Assembly (NCBI GenBank): GCA_047975545.1 | Contig: JBKEDS010000003.1 | Location: forward strand, 1 to 61,829 | Source: JBKEDS01 sp047975545 | GTDB taxonomy: Bacteria > Bacteroidota > Bacteroidia > Flavobacteriales > Flavobacteriaceae | Reading direction: 5' to 3' | Length of the DNA: 61,829 bases | In this document: positions 8,369 through 17,078 of the stretch, piece after piece | Position numbering within the stretch: the stretch's first letter is position 1 | How the letters are laid out: each line of letters starts with the position of its first letter | The notes under the pieces: generated by a model | Database searches by the model: none | Told to the model about the DNA's origin: nothing | What the model saw: only the letters and a program-made list of their open reading frames with translations | Made by a program: the position numbers and the translations under genes

Positions 8369-9526
8369 TTAATCGTTAACAATGTACAGCCAACTGGATA
8401 TTTCTTCCTTTTCAACAGGAAGCTCCAGGACATAAAAATAGGTACCGGTAGGCAATTTTTTCCCTTTATTTATTACTACGCCAAACGCGCTTGTGCCATC
8501 CCAATCGTTTTTATAGTTGTTGGCCTCGTAAACCAAATGCCCCCAACGGTTATAAATTTTTAGGGTATTTTCAAACAGTTCAATATCTTCTATAAAAAAA
8601 GTATCGTTTTTACCGTCGCCATTGGGCGAAAACGCATTATGGATTACAATTCCGGAAGTGCCTATTACTATGGCGTCCTCGTTTATAGTGCCAAAGGTTA
8701 GGCTTTGGTAATGGTCCGGAATAAAGGCAAAAGACGTTATAGTGCCTTCGGTTAAATTGCCCGTAACCTTAACATTGCCCAAGTTTTTCCATTCGTTATC
8801 GGCCACGCTCCAGCCTACGACCCTTAAAAAACTTAAATCGGTAACCAAATCGGTTATATTGCTATCGGCATCCCATGTTAGGGTAACTTGGGTGGGCTCG
8901 GTACCGTTAAAATCCCAAAACTCGCTTATGCTTACCTTTGTTATAACGGCTTCGGAAACCGCGGTATTAAAGGGCGAAAACGTACTGGGAAAATTAGGGT
9001 CCTCGTTAAAATAAGCTGCCTTGAACATAGCTACCTTATCCTGATTGGGAATAATAAGGGGGCGGAATTTATCGTCGTGGCCTATGGGAAAGGTAAAACG
9101 GTTAATGCCCGTAATGGACGCATAACCATCGGTATCGCGCAAATTATTAACTAAGGTATGGTACGATGTACCCAAAAAATCCAACGAAATATCGGGATTT
9201 TCGCGCGGCGTAACAATATCGCCCACGATATAGCTTAATTCGCTTGCGATTTCGGTATTAATTTGTAAATGTAAATGGTTGTTCACGGCCGTTTCCATAT
9301 TAAAAAACCGTGGTATTTGCGTACCCGAAACAGATAACGGTTCGGTTTGGTGGTAAAACCCCGCCAGCCCCAAGTTTTGGTTAAACATACCACTGTTTAT
9401 TAAATTGGTATGAAACCCCACTTGGCCGTTATCGTGTATTTGTAGGTTGCCGTAGTTGTGCAGGGCGGTTTGGGCTACAGATGTAAAGAAAACCAAATTT
9501 AGTATTACAAATGCTACTTGTTTCAT
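8369..9526 (-). CDS. Secreted protein with gliding-motility C-terminal domain
   Basis: 385 residues with a signal peptide (VAFVILNLVFFTSVAQ). The last 85 residues are the type IX secretion CHU_C/gliding C-terminal domain: HNAFSPNGDGKNDTFFIE, LKIYNRWGHLVYEA, NDWDGTS and LPTGTYFYVLEL. That domain directs export across the outer membrane and surface attachment. The middle has beta-rich sequence with DKFRPLIIP, seen in other flavobacterial surface proteins of unknown role. It is the last gene of a minus-strand cassette running from 14614 and may carry the cassette's outer-surface anchor. Confidence 0.88.
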   Translation of the reverse strand: MKQVAFVILNLVFFTSVAQTALHNYGNLQIHDNGQVGFHTNLINSGMFNQNLGLAGFYHQTEPLSVSGTQIPRFFNMETAVNNHLHLQINTEIASELSYIVGDIVTPRENPDISLDFLGTSYHTLVNNLRDTDGYASITGINRFTFPIGHDDKFRPLIIPNQDKVAMFKAAYFNEDPNFPSTFSPFNTAVSEAVITKVSISEFWDFNGTEPTQVTLTWDADSNITDLVTDLSFLRVVGWSVADNEWKNLGNVKVTGNLTEGTITSFAFIPDHYQSLTFGTINEDAIVIGTSGIVIHNAFSPNGDGKNDTFFIEDIELFENTLKIYNRWGHLVYEANNYKNDWDGTSAFGVVINKGKKLPTGTYFYVLELPVEKEEISSWLYIVND

Positions 9527-9541
9527 CTTTAAGTTTGTTAT

Positions 9542-10291
9542 TTATAAGCGGTAAAAAGTACAACGAGACCCCTCTTCTCGAACGTCGTCGGGCCGTATCC
9601 TGTTTTTATCGCTACTACTCAATCCTGTAGAAATAGTACCATCTGTATAATTCACCAAAAGCGTAAAACCGTTGGTATTATAACTGGATATACTTCCTTC
9701 TATAAGCCCTAAGTCATTACCATCTTGGTCGGTAAATCTTACTCCTACACAATGTGTGCTGCTTGCGTATCTTGAAATATCGTTAATTGAATTTCCATTA
9801 CCCCCAATGAAGATAACCTGCTGCGTGTTTGTATTGGCATTGGCAAAACCATTCATTGTTCCAAAAGCATTTTTAAGTCCTGCGGTATTATTGCTAACAC
9901 CGTTATCGGAATCCAAATTAACACTTTCTACATTGGCATGGGCAACAAAAGTAACTTGAGACGGCTGAAAAGGTATATTACTAACAGTTACGGTTGTTTG
10001 GGTAGCCGGATCTGGAGCAGGAATTATAAAAAACCCCGTAAAAACAGTAGCTGTTGTACTTGCCAAGGCTTTCCAACCTGTATTGGTGTAAACGTAAACG
10101 TTTTTATCTGTTGGGCTATAAAAAATACTTCCTTCTATCGGATTGGTAATATTTGATATTTCGGTAGTTTCAACATTATGTAGCCCTACCAATTCATCCC
10201 CAATTGGGGTTTGGGCATTTAAAGCTAACGGAAAAATGAATAACATAATAATCAATCGTAACATAATTGCTGTTTTTATTTTAAGTAGCAT
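9542..10291 (-). CDS. Exported surface-cassette protein, tail-fibre-like N-terminus
   Basis: 249 residues; a second start at 10264 (MLRLIIMLF) would give a tighter signal peptide ending in LNAQ. After it comes TPIGDELVGLHNVET and a GSIFYSPTDKNVYVYTNTGWKAL module, which is the common flavobacterial motif resembling phage tail-fibre or collar proteins. The rest is a beta-rich domain with GFFIIPAPDP, many Asn and Thr, and a C-terminal RCTFYRL. I do not know its function. It pairs with the gene at 11239, which has the same N-terminal module, and lies 15 bases upstream of the gliding C-terminal domain gene. Confidence 0.7.
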   Translation of the reverse strand: MLLKIKTAIMLRLIIMLFIFPLALNAQTPIGDELVGLHNVETTEISNITNPIEGSIFYSPTDKNVYVYTNTGWKALASTTATVFTGFFIIPAPDPATQTTVTVSNIPFQPSQVTFVAHANVESVNLDSDNGVSNNTAGLKNAFGTMNGFANANTNTQQVIFIGGNGNSINDISRYASSTHCVGVRFTDQDGNDLGLIEGSISSYNTNGFTLLVNYTDGTISTGLSSSDKNRIRPDDVREEGSRCTFYRL

Positions 10292-10333
10292 ATTGCTCTT
10301 TTGCTTTGTTTTCTTTTATGCCTCAAATTAAAA

Positions 10334-11242
10334 TTAAACGCCCCATTTGGATAGCAAATATTGTTGTATCCCAAATTCCTGATCGGAAGTAAGACTTCCC
10401 GTGAACACGAAAAATTCTGAAAAATGAGCATTAATATTAACATTACTTGCTCGATTAGTGTATAGTTTTAATTCCCTAAGAGTTGGTAATTTATTGGTTG
10501 GATAGGTTTCGGTAGCTACTAAATTACCATCTACTTTAAAGGTAACAGTAGCCGTTTTCCTTTGGATAAAGTATACATGGGGATTAGTATCGTACCCATG
10601 AAGCTGAACATTGTAATTTGAATTGGACGCATTGGTTAAACGAAAATAAATATTATTTAAATCGTTACCCGTTGTTCCTATTTGCCAATTTTTAGCAATA
10701 CCATACTCGCCACTTGCTATAAAAGAATCGTTTGCCGAAGGCACTTCGTCTACCGCTTGCATTACAAAAATAAAAGTAAAATCGGTATCTATTACCCCCG
10801 AAACCCCATCTTCGGTTCCTGCTGGAGCCGTTTCAAAATTAAATGACATGGTATCGTCCGTTCCATCACCTTCCAAATAACCATCTAATTGGTACAAAGG
10901 ACGTACCTGGGAATCACACTTATAAGACGGGGAAGCAACAGTACTTGGTGCAACAAAGTCACGATCGTTACCACTCCTGTCCAACCAGGTTTGTGCAATA
11001 TGAACCTCGTTAGGGGCAGCGCACGAAATAACATTTCCTGAAGTCCCTTGAAAGTAACTTCCCAAAGAAGCATCCATCCATAAATAAGGCTTTAGGCCAA
11101 GTATTGTATTCTCAATGGTTTCAATCCAATAAAAACCAGAAGTTTTTGTTCTATGACGCATTACTGAAATATTCTCGCCCGCCTTAACCTGAGCAACAAG
11201 AAACTCTGAAAACAGCATAAAAACAACAATATAAATCCTCAT
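10334..11242 (-). CDS. Exported protein with LamG/concanavalin-like domain
   Basis: 302 residues with a signal peptide (FSEFLVAQ). The body fits a laminin-G/concanavalin-like jelly roll: GLKPYLWMDASLGS near residue 50, TWLDRSGNDRDFVAP, LDGYLEGDGTDDTMSF, DFTFIFVMQAVD, and a C-terminal FSEFFVFTGSLTSDQEFGIQQYLLSKWGV. The WLDRSGN and QYLLSKWG signatures are frequent in Bacteroidota surface proteins that carry this fold. A sugar- or surface-binding role is likely but unproven. It overlaps the upstream gene by 4 bases (start within the stop), so translation is probably coupled. Confidence 0.75.
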   Translation of the reverse strand: MRIYIVVFMLFSEFLVAQVKAGENISVMRHRTKTSGFYWIETIENTILGLKPYLWMDASLGSYFQGTSGNVISCAAPNEVHIAQTWLDRSGNDRDFVAPSTVASPSYKCDSQVRPLYQLDGYLEGDGTDDTMSFNFETAPAGTEDGVSGVIDTDFTFIFVMQAVDEVPSANDSFIASGEYGIAKNWQIGTTGNDLNNIYFRLTNASNSNYNVQLHGYDTNPHVYFIQRKTATVTFKVDGNLVATETYPTNKLPTLRELKLYTNRASNVNINAHFSEFFVFTGSLTSDQEFGIQQYLLSKWGV

Positions 11243-12030
11243 GGCTTTACAAGTTTAATAGTACACGATAATCCTTTTGGCGCATTACTAAAGGTAGGTG
11301 CAGAATCAATATTTAAATAAACTAAATCGCCTTGTTGCAATGTTATCGCACTGGCACCAGAACTACTTCCCGTATAGGTGGTCGACGAATTAAATGAAAC
11401 CGTTTCATTAATAGGGGCTTCCGTTCCTGCCCTCCAATATAAAGCGCTTATTTGTACCGTACCTGCCCCCCCACCTAATTCTCTTATTGAACATGTCATT
11501 TTATTGGTTTGGTAGCCGGCCAAATCGGCAGGTACCGTAAACATAATCCGTCCTTTATCCTGCAGTACAGGCTCGCTTCTAACAAATTCGTTAATAGAAA
11601 TATACCTATTTACCATCTTGGACAAATCCACCGAATTACCCGCCGTTGCAGGTTTAGACAGGGTTAATATGGATTCTGCTAACTGTAAATTACTAAGTTC
11701 GTTAGTAGCATCGGCATCAGCATCATCTACATTATCTGTTGAACTAATGGTGAAATTGGGGTAAGTACCCGAAATAGTGGTTGACCCAGAACCCGTTAAA
11801 GTTACCGATTGATTGCCTACTTCCCTCCAACCATCTACTGTATAAACATATAAATTCTTAACCGTTGGATTATATAAAATAGAGCCAATTATGGGCATTG
11901 TTACACTTGTTAAATCAGAAGTTTCAACGGAATACAACCCTATTAGTTCTTCGCCTGTGGGAGTTTGAGCTCTCATTATTATTGTAAATAAAAAAGCTAA
12001 AAAAAATAAATACTGTTTTGGAGACATCAT
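11239..12030 (-). CDS. Exported surface-cassette protein with tail-fibre-like module
   Basis: 263 residues with a signal peptide ending in MRAQ. The N-terminal module TPTGEELIGLYSVET with GSILYNPTVKNLYVYTVDGW is the same type as in the 9542 gene. It is followed by a short linker similar to the repeat adhesin upstream (DNVDDADADATNELSNLQL) and a C-terminal beta domain. No enzyme motif is seen. Sequence shared across the cassette suggests the products build one surface structure or are recent duplicates. Confidence 0.7.
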   Translation of the reverse strand: MMSPKQYLFFLAFLFTIIMRAQTPTGEELIGLYSVETSDLTSVTMPIIGSILYNPTVKNLYVYTVDGWREVGNQSVTLTGSGSTTISGTYPNFTISSTDNVDDADADATNELSNLQLAESILTLSKPATAGNSVDLSKMVNRYISINEFVRSEPVLQDKGRIMFTVPADLAGYQTNKMTCSIRELGGGAGTVQISALYWRAGTEAPINETVSFNSSTTYTGSSSGASAITLQQGDLVYLNIDSAPTFSNAPKGLSCTIKLVKP

Positions 12031-12073
12031 ATTATTTTAAAATTTATTTATAAAAAATAGTTATATGTTTTGA

Positions 12074-13081
12074 TTAGTTCATTTGAATATTTGTTATTAC
12101 CTCTTTTGTTCCCGACACTTGGAACGACCAATTTGCATCCCTAAGAACATCCGCCGTAGCACCATTATCTCCTGTTGAAACATAAACTTCAAAACCATTG
12201 GCTGTTTGAGAGCCTTCAATTACCGTAGCATCTTTTGTATCCCGTGATGAAAAGGACTCATGAGTTCCAAAAACAACATCATAATTAACACCATTAGGAT
12301 GCGCATTAGTAAACGTTACGGTATATCTACCTGTACTATTTCGCGTTACAGTAGCATTATTAGTAAATAAATTTGTTCCACTACCAGCTATGTAAGCGGA
12401 TGAAAACACATAACCAATGGTTTCTTTGGTTATAGTGAAACTCCCCCCTTTACCTACTACACCTTCGTTGGATAACGTAATCGTATTGCTTGTAGTTCCA
12501 CCAGTCCCCGTGTACCCTGTAGCGCTAAGGGTTTGGAGTTCGTTCTCAACATCACCATCAACCTCAGTAAAGGTACTGTTGATAACGTACGGCGTAGCCG
12601 ATGTCCCGTCGCCCGTTACCGATATATTAGTCCCTGCCGTTACAGCCGTCTCGCTGCCGTCGGCCGTTGGCAAGGCAATAGCTGTCGAGGAAATGCCGTT
12701 TACCGTTGTGGTCAATGCGCCAGAATCAATCGTGTTGGTAACGGTATTAACCGCTTCTGCGGTCAAAGTACCGTCGGAATCCGTGATGGACAAGGTGTTG
12801 CCCGAACTTGAAAACCCGGTGTTTACCTCGTTGGCTATACTGCCGTCAACCTCAGTAAAGGTACTGTTGATAACGTACGGCGTAGCCGATGTCCCGTCGC
12901 CCGTTACCGATATATTAGTCCCTGCCGTTACAGCCGTCTCGCTGCCGTCGGCCGTTGGCAAGGCAATAGCTGTCGAGGAAATGCCGTTTACCGTTGTGGT
13001 CAATGCGCCAGAATCAATCGTGTTGGTAACGGTATTAACCGCTTCTGCGGTCAAAGTACCGTTGGAATCCGTGATGGACAA
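12074..13081 (-). CDS. Distal part of a nonsense-split repeat adhesin
   Basis: 335 residues from the first ATG after a stop at 13196-13198. The frame upstream of 13081 is open back to that stop and is the same frame as the 13196-14614 gene, so this is very probably the severed C-terminal half of one protein. It contains two copies of a 96-residue unit (SITDSDGTLTAEAVNTVTNT, then a GTNISVTGDGTSATPYVIN stretch) and a C-terminal beta domain from about residue 190 ending in IQMN. It lacks a signal peptide, so if translated alone it would stay in the cytoplasm. Confidence 0.65.
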   Translation of the reverse strand: MSITDSNGTLTAEAVNTVTNTIDSGALTTTVNGISSTAIALPTADGSETAVTAGTNISVTGDGTSATPYVINSTFTEVDGSIANEVNTGFSSSGNTLSITDSDGTLTAEAVNTVTNTIDSGALTTTVNGISSTAIALPTADGSETAVTAGTNISVTGDGTSATPYVINSTFTEVDGDVENELQTLSATGYTGTGGTTSNTITLSNEGVVGKGGSFTITKETIGYVFSSAYIAGSGTNLFTNNATVTRNSTGRYTVTFTNAHPNGVNYDVVFGTHESFSSRDTKDATVIEGSQTANGFEVYVSTGDNGATADVLRDANWSFQVSGTKEVITNIQMN

Positions 13082-13136
13082 GGTGTTGCCCGAACTAGAA
13101 AACCCGGTGTTTACCTCGTTGGCTATACTGCCGTCA
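12561..13136. repeat. Two tandem 288-bp repeats, with a third partial copy to about 13250
   Basis: The word ACCTCAGTAAAGG recurs at 12561, 12849 and 13137, exactly 288 bases apart (96 codons). Copies are nearly identical at the DNA level, which points to recent duplication or gene conversion. The third copy carries the stop codon that splits the gene. Confidence 0.9.
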
Positions 13137-13195
13137 ACCTCAGTAAAGGTACTGTTGATAACGTACGGCGTAGCCGATGTCCCCTCGCCCGTTAC

Positions 13196-14614
13196 CTATA
13201 TCTTAGTCCCTGCCGATACCGCCGTCTCGCTGCCGTCGGCCGTTGGCAAGGTTACCGAACCTCCTCCATTTGAAAGGGAAATATCGTTGCCTGAAATGGA
13301 TAATGTCTGAATCTCATTGGAAGAATTCATATCCAAATCCGCTGCTTCGTGATCGGCAAAATCTGTTGCGTTGGTGGCAATTGCCGCTGCATTGTTGGCA
13401 ATGTTCGTGTTCTGCGTAGCTTGTTCGGCCTCCAAAGCATCGATATCAGAAGCATTGGTAGCGATGTTTGTCGTATTAGTGGTAATGTTTGCCGTGTTAG
13501 TGGCAATATCGGCCGTGTTTTGCGCTACTTGGCTTTGAAGTGCCGTATCGTCATATGGCGTTACCGATAAATCGTAGTCGTTGCCCGTTTTGTTTACCGA
13601 TACCGAACTGTCCGTAGAGGTGATGTTTTGAAGCTCGTTCTCGTTGTCTGTATCCTCGTCGTCCGTTATGTGGGCGTTGATGGCCGCAGTATTATTGCTT
13701 ATGTTCGTGTTCTGCGTGGTTTGCTCCGCCTCCAAAGTATCAATATCACTTGCATTGGTGGCGATATTTGTCGTATTAGTGGTAATATTTGCCGTGTTAG
13801 TGGCAATATCGGCCGTGTTTTGCGCTACTTGGCTTTGAAGTGCCGAGTCGTCGTAGGGCGTTACCGATAAATCGTAGTCGTTGCCCGTTTTGTTTACCGA
13901 TACCGAACTGTCCGTAGAGGTGATGTTTTGAAGCTCGTTCTCGTTGTCGGTGTCCTCGTCGTCCGTTATGTGGGTGTTGATGGCCGCAGTATTATTGCTT
14001 ATGTTCGTGTTCTGCGTGGTTTGCTCCGCCTCCAAAGTATCAATATCACTTGCATTGGTGGCGATATTTGTCGTATTAGTGGTAATGTTTGCCGTGTTAG
14101 TGGCTATATCGTCCGTGTTTTGCGCTACTTGGCTTTGAAGTGTCGTATCGTCATATGGCGTTACCGATAAATCGTAGTCGTTGCCCGTTTGGGTAATCGA
14201 TACGGTATTGTTGATGGAGGTTATTACTTGTATTTCATTAGTTGCATCGCTGTCGGCATCATTAATTAAGGATGATAAATCGACTGTTCCCCCGTTTTCC
14301 AAGGTTAAAATATTGGTTACCGAGTTGAAACTTAACTGTTGGTTATCGGTTCCCGAATCGCACAAGCCTTCCCAACTTGTACCATTAAATTGGTAAAGGC
14401 ATTGAAAATCGGTATTATACACCAACGCACCAGCAAGTGGCGTTAAGGCATTCATTTGCGCATCGGTTATTCGGGTTAATACGAATACCTTGTCATTGCC
14501 TTCCAATTCTAATATTGAATTAGCATCGATTACATTAGGATTATCCCCTATTTTAACTTGCGCAAAAGACCACGCACTTGATAAAACAAAAACACATAGT
14601 AAAATTTTTTTCAT
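13196..14614 (-). CDS. Secreted repeat adhesin, proximal part, ended by in-frame TAG
   Basis: Start taken at 14614 (MKKILLCVFVLSSAWSFAQ), which gives a proper signal peptide; an upstream in-frame ATG at 14785 would put 57 unlikely residues before it. The mature N-terminus has KIGDNPNVIDANSILELE and a VYNTDFQCLYQFNGTSWEG module typical of flavobacterial tail-fibre-like surface proteins. Then follow repeats of 100 residues rich in Asn/Thr/Asp with heptad-like QSQVAQNTADIATNTANI, probably a trimeric coiled stalk. The stop at 13196 replaces a serine codon (TCG to TAG) found in the other repeat copies, so the protein is truncated. Confidence 0.75.
   Translation of the reverse strand: MKKILLCVFVLSSAWSFAQVKIGDNPNVIDANSILELEGNDKVFVLTRITDAQMNALTPLAGALVYNTDFQCLYQFNGTSWEGLCDSGTDNQQLSFNSVTNILTLENGGTVDLSSLINDADSDATNEIQVITSINNTVSITQTGNDYDLSVTPYDDTTLQSQVAQNTDDIATNTANITTNTTNIATNASDIDTLEAEQTTQNTNISNNTAAINTHITDDEDTDNENELQNITSTDSSVSVNKTGNDYDLSVTPYDDSALQSQVAQNTADIATNTANITTNTTNIATNASDIDTLEAEQTTQNTNISNNTAAINAHITDDEDTDNENELQNITSTDSSVSVNKTGNDYDLSVTPYDDTALQSQVAQNTADIATNTANITTNTTNIATNASDIDALEAEQATQNTNIANNAAAIATNATDFADHEAADLDMNSSNEIQTLSISGNDISLSNGGGSVTLPTADGSETAVSAGTKI
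13560..14159. repeat. Two tandem 300-bp repeats in the adhesin gene
   Basis: The word TTACCGATAAATCGTAGTCG recurs around 13560, 13860 and 14160, a period of exactly 300 bases (100 codons). Units differ at only a few bases. Each encodes a stretch from NDYDLSVTPYDD to SSVSVNKTG. Confidence 0.9.
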
Positions 14615-15157
14615 TTTTACATCTTTTAATTTTTTTGACACACCACACGACAAGTAAGTCACAGTTTTACAACACCATATATGCTTACTTAATATAATAT
14701 TGAGAGTATTACATCCAAATACAGTAAGCCATTTCTTTGTTAGAAGAGTTTTAGATAAACAGACAATGTTTACAACAACAAACACAAGTGCTTTAGCATA
14801 ATATTAAAGTAGATTTTAGGGCATTAAAATCTTGTTTTTACTATGTTCATGTAAACTCTACCACTGTTGTGTTATCCTAAAATCGTTGGATGAGATTGCT
14901 TCCTCCTTTGTCGTCGCAATGACGCTTTTATGAGAAGTTCAACAACGAAACAATCTCTTTACGAAATTTAAAAGCTAACAAGTACTACACTAACATTGAA
15001 ACTTACTATCAACAAAAACCAATTGGTTTTAATTAGATAATTATGTTTAATTGTGCAAAAATATGAAGAAATAAGTAATAAAATAAGGTTTTACAATGGG
15101 ATTATTACCGAATAAGCTCCTTCGGTTGGATAAAAAATGTTTTTAAGGAAAAAAATC
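14615..15157. other. Gene-free stretch between adhesin cassette and LytTR gene
   Basis: No credible coding sequence. It must hold the promoter of the minus-strand adhesin cassette, though I see no exact TAnnTTTG box. It also holds half of the dispersed palindromic element at 14869-14924 (see that entry). The rest is AT-rich without clear structure. Confidence 0.5.
14869..14924 (+). repeat. Half copy of the dispersed palindromic element
   Basis: GTGTTAT, then GGATGAGATTGCTTCCTCC and TGTCGTCGCAATGACG. It matches the right arm, read in reverse complement, of the full palindromes at 46880-47001 and 54521-54648. The other arm is missing. Confidence 0.7.
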
Positions 15158-15871
15158 TTAAATTGAGGATTCCAAAATACGCTGTTTAACCTCATCCAAA
15201 TACGATCTTCCTATAACATAGCGCAAGCCCTCGACCTCTACACTATTTCCTTCTAAGGCATCTATTTTATTAAGGGCTACCGTATACGAGCGGTGTATAC
15301 GGATAAAATCGGATGCGGGCAGCAAATCGGTAAAATCGCGCAGGGTGTGGTGTACGATGTAATTGCTCGATATGGTTTTTATTTTAAGGTAGTCCTTTAG
15401 GCTTTCTATTACCAATATTTCGTCCAAAAATATTTTTTTCATCTTCTTTTTATCAACTTTAACGAAGATAAATGGGTGTTCTTTTTGGGACTTTGGCTCC
15501 AGTGTGCTTGTTTTTTCCAAGCGTTTGGTTATTTTGTTCAGTGCTTTCATAAACCTTGGAAACTCTATTGGCTTTACCAAATAATCCAAAACTTCCAACT
15601 CGTACGATTGTATTGCAAACTCGCTATACGCACTGGTTACAATTAGTATGGGTGGTTTTTCCAGACTTTTAATAAAACTAATACCGTCCAGCACGGGCAT
15701 ATTTATGTCCAGGAAAATAACGTCGACACTTTCATTTTTCAAAAAGTTAAGGGCTTCAATGGCATTGTTAAATGTATTTTCAACCTTAAACCCCTCAATT
15801 TGTTCTATGTAGTTTTTTATAACGTTAATGGCAAGGGGCTCATCGTCTATAATTATACATTTAATCTTCAT
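15158..15871 (-). CDS. LytTR-family response regulator
   Basis: 237 residues: an N-terminal receiver domain with acidic D9/D10, phospho-acceptor D55 in DVIFLDINMP and the conserved TSAYSEFA and KPIEF motifs, followed by a LytTR DNA-binding domain from about residue 135 (FIFVKVDKKKMKKIFLDEIL, IESLKDYLKI, FIRIHRSYTVALNKI). It is paired with the kinase gene 32 bases upstream and would bind DNA as a dimer at direct repeats. Position next to the glycan locus makes that locus a candidate target, but this is inference. Confidence 0.93.
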   Translation of the reverse strand: MKIKCIIIDDEPLAINVIKNYIEQIEGFKVENTFNNAIEALNFLKNESVDVIFLDINMPVLDGISFIKSLEKPPILIVTSAYSEFAIQSYELEVLDYLVKPIEFPRFMKALNKITKRLEKTSTLEPKSQKEHPFIFVKVDKKKMKKIFLDEILVIESLKDYLKIKTISSNYIVHHTLRDFTDLLPASDFIRIHRSYTVALNKIDALEGNSVEVEGLRYVIGRSYLDEVKQRILESSI

Positions 15872-15903
15872 TATTTGTTCTTTTTCTTTTAAAACAATTG
15901 TAT

Positions 15904-16962
15904 TTAAGACACTTTAATTTTTAGCTTGACCACAAATTTATCGTTTCTAATTTTAATGCTTAGCTTATAGTCTTTTTTATTATAGCCCAAGGCCAATCTT
16001 TTTTTTGCGTTTTCCAAACCTATACCTTTTGCTTGCCCTTTGGCATCGATACCTTCCACGGTTTGAGGCATGGGATTGGTAACCGTAAAGTAAAGGAATT
16101 TTTCCTTAACCTTAAAGTTTATGTCTATTTTTACATGTCCTATATTTTTCCTGGCGCCATGTTTAAAGGCGTTTTCTATAAAAGTTAGAAGCAGGATGGG
16201 CGCTATTTCTTTATCGTGTATATCGCCCGAAATGTACACGTTAACCTCAAGCGAGTCGTCGTGCCTTACCCGCTCCAAATCTAAATAGTTTTGAATACAG
16301 ATGATTTCGTTTTCGAGGGTTTGGCGTTTTTCGCGGGTGTCGTATATTAAATACCGCATTAATTCGGATAGCTTTAATATTATTTTCGGGGTTTTATTCG
16401 ATTTTTCGACCGCCAACGAATAGATGTTGTTAAGCGTGTTAAAAAAGAAATGTGGCGATATTTGGGTACGCAAAAAACGCAGTTCGGTTTCAAGGTGCGC
16501 TTTTTCCAAATCGGCAACCCGTTTTTGTTCCCTTAAATAATCCAAGGTTAGCTTAATGGCCGAAACAAAGGTAATAACATAAAGCTCGCCAATCATCATG
16601 GTAATGGCGTAATTAAACGAAAATTGGTTAAGCTGCCCTTCGGCCTCGGGCCAAACATCGTCGCTTATAAAATAATAGGTTACGTTAAATTTTACAACAA
16701 CCATTATAAAAATGGCCGCCATTAACAACGCTACATATTGTATGTACTTTTTGTTGTAAACAAAATATGGCATAAGTACAAAAAGGTTGAAATAACACAG
16801 CGCCATGTGTATAGGAAACCCCAACAAATTGGTTTTTAAGGAATAGGCGTAGTCGTTAAAATAGCTGCCCCACCTAAAGGTGTTGAACAAAAAATAACCG
16901 CCCCAAAACACAACGTGGTATTTTAAGGGTATTCCGTAATTTTTATTATCGTCGTATGTCAT
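15904..16962 (-). CDS. LytS-type membrane sensor histidine kinase
   Basis: 352 residues: four hydrophobic segments in the first 150 residues, a short coiled linker (LREQKRVADLEKAHLETELRF), then the His_kinase domain with ISPHFFFNTLNNIYSLAV (H171 phospho-acceptor) and a degenerate ATPase domain with N-box ENAFKHGARK and G-box GIGLENAKKRL. No periplasmic sensor domain of any size, so the signal may be sensed in the membrane. It starts 116 bases from, and divergent to, the first GH92 gene of the glycan operon. Confidence 0.93.
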   Translation of the reverse strand: MTYDDNKNYGIPLKYHVVFWGGYFLFNTFRWGSYFNDYAYSLKTNLLGFPIHMALCYFNLFVLMPYFVYNKKYIQYVALLMAAIFIMVVVKFNVTYYFISDDVWPEAEGQLNQFSFNYAITMMIGELYVITFVSAIKLTLDYLREQKRVADLEKAHLETELRFLRTQISPHFFFNTLNNIYSLAVEKSNKTPKIILKLSELMRYLIYDTREKRQTLENEIICIQNYLDLERVRHDDSLEVNVYISGDIHDKEIAPILLLTFIENAFKHGARKNIGHVKIDINFKVKEKFLYFTVTNPMPQTVEGIDAKGQAKGIGLENAKKRLALGYNKKDYKLSIKIRNDKFVVKLKIKVS

Positions 16963-17078
16963 AAACTAAAAAAATAGAATTATTTTGGGTGTTTAGGGTT
17001 AAAAACGTGTCGTCCGTCTAAAATACTTTCAAATTTCCGAAAAATCGGGAATATTTAAATTTCTAAATTATTTTAAGC

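Noticed and set aside
12417..14170. Long plus-strand frames across the adhesin repeats
   Set aside because: They are the antisense of repeated codons; the minus strand has the signal peptide and family modules.
14615..14785. Upstream in-frame ATG for the adhesin (start at 14785)
   Set aside because: The added 57 residues are basic and cysteine-rich without a signal; the signal peptide begins at 14614.
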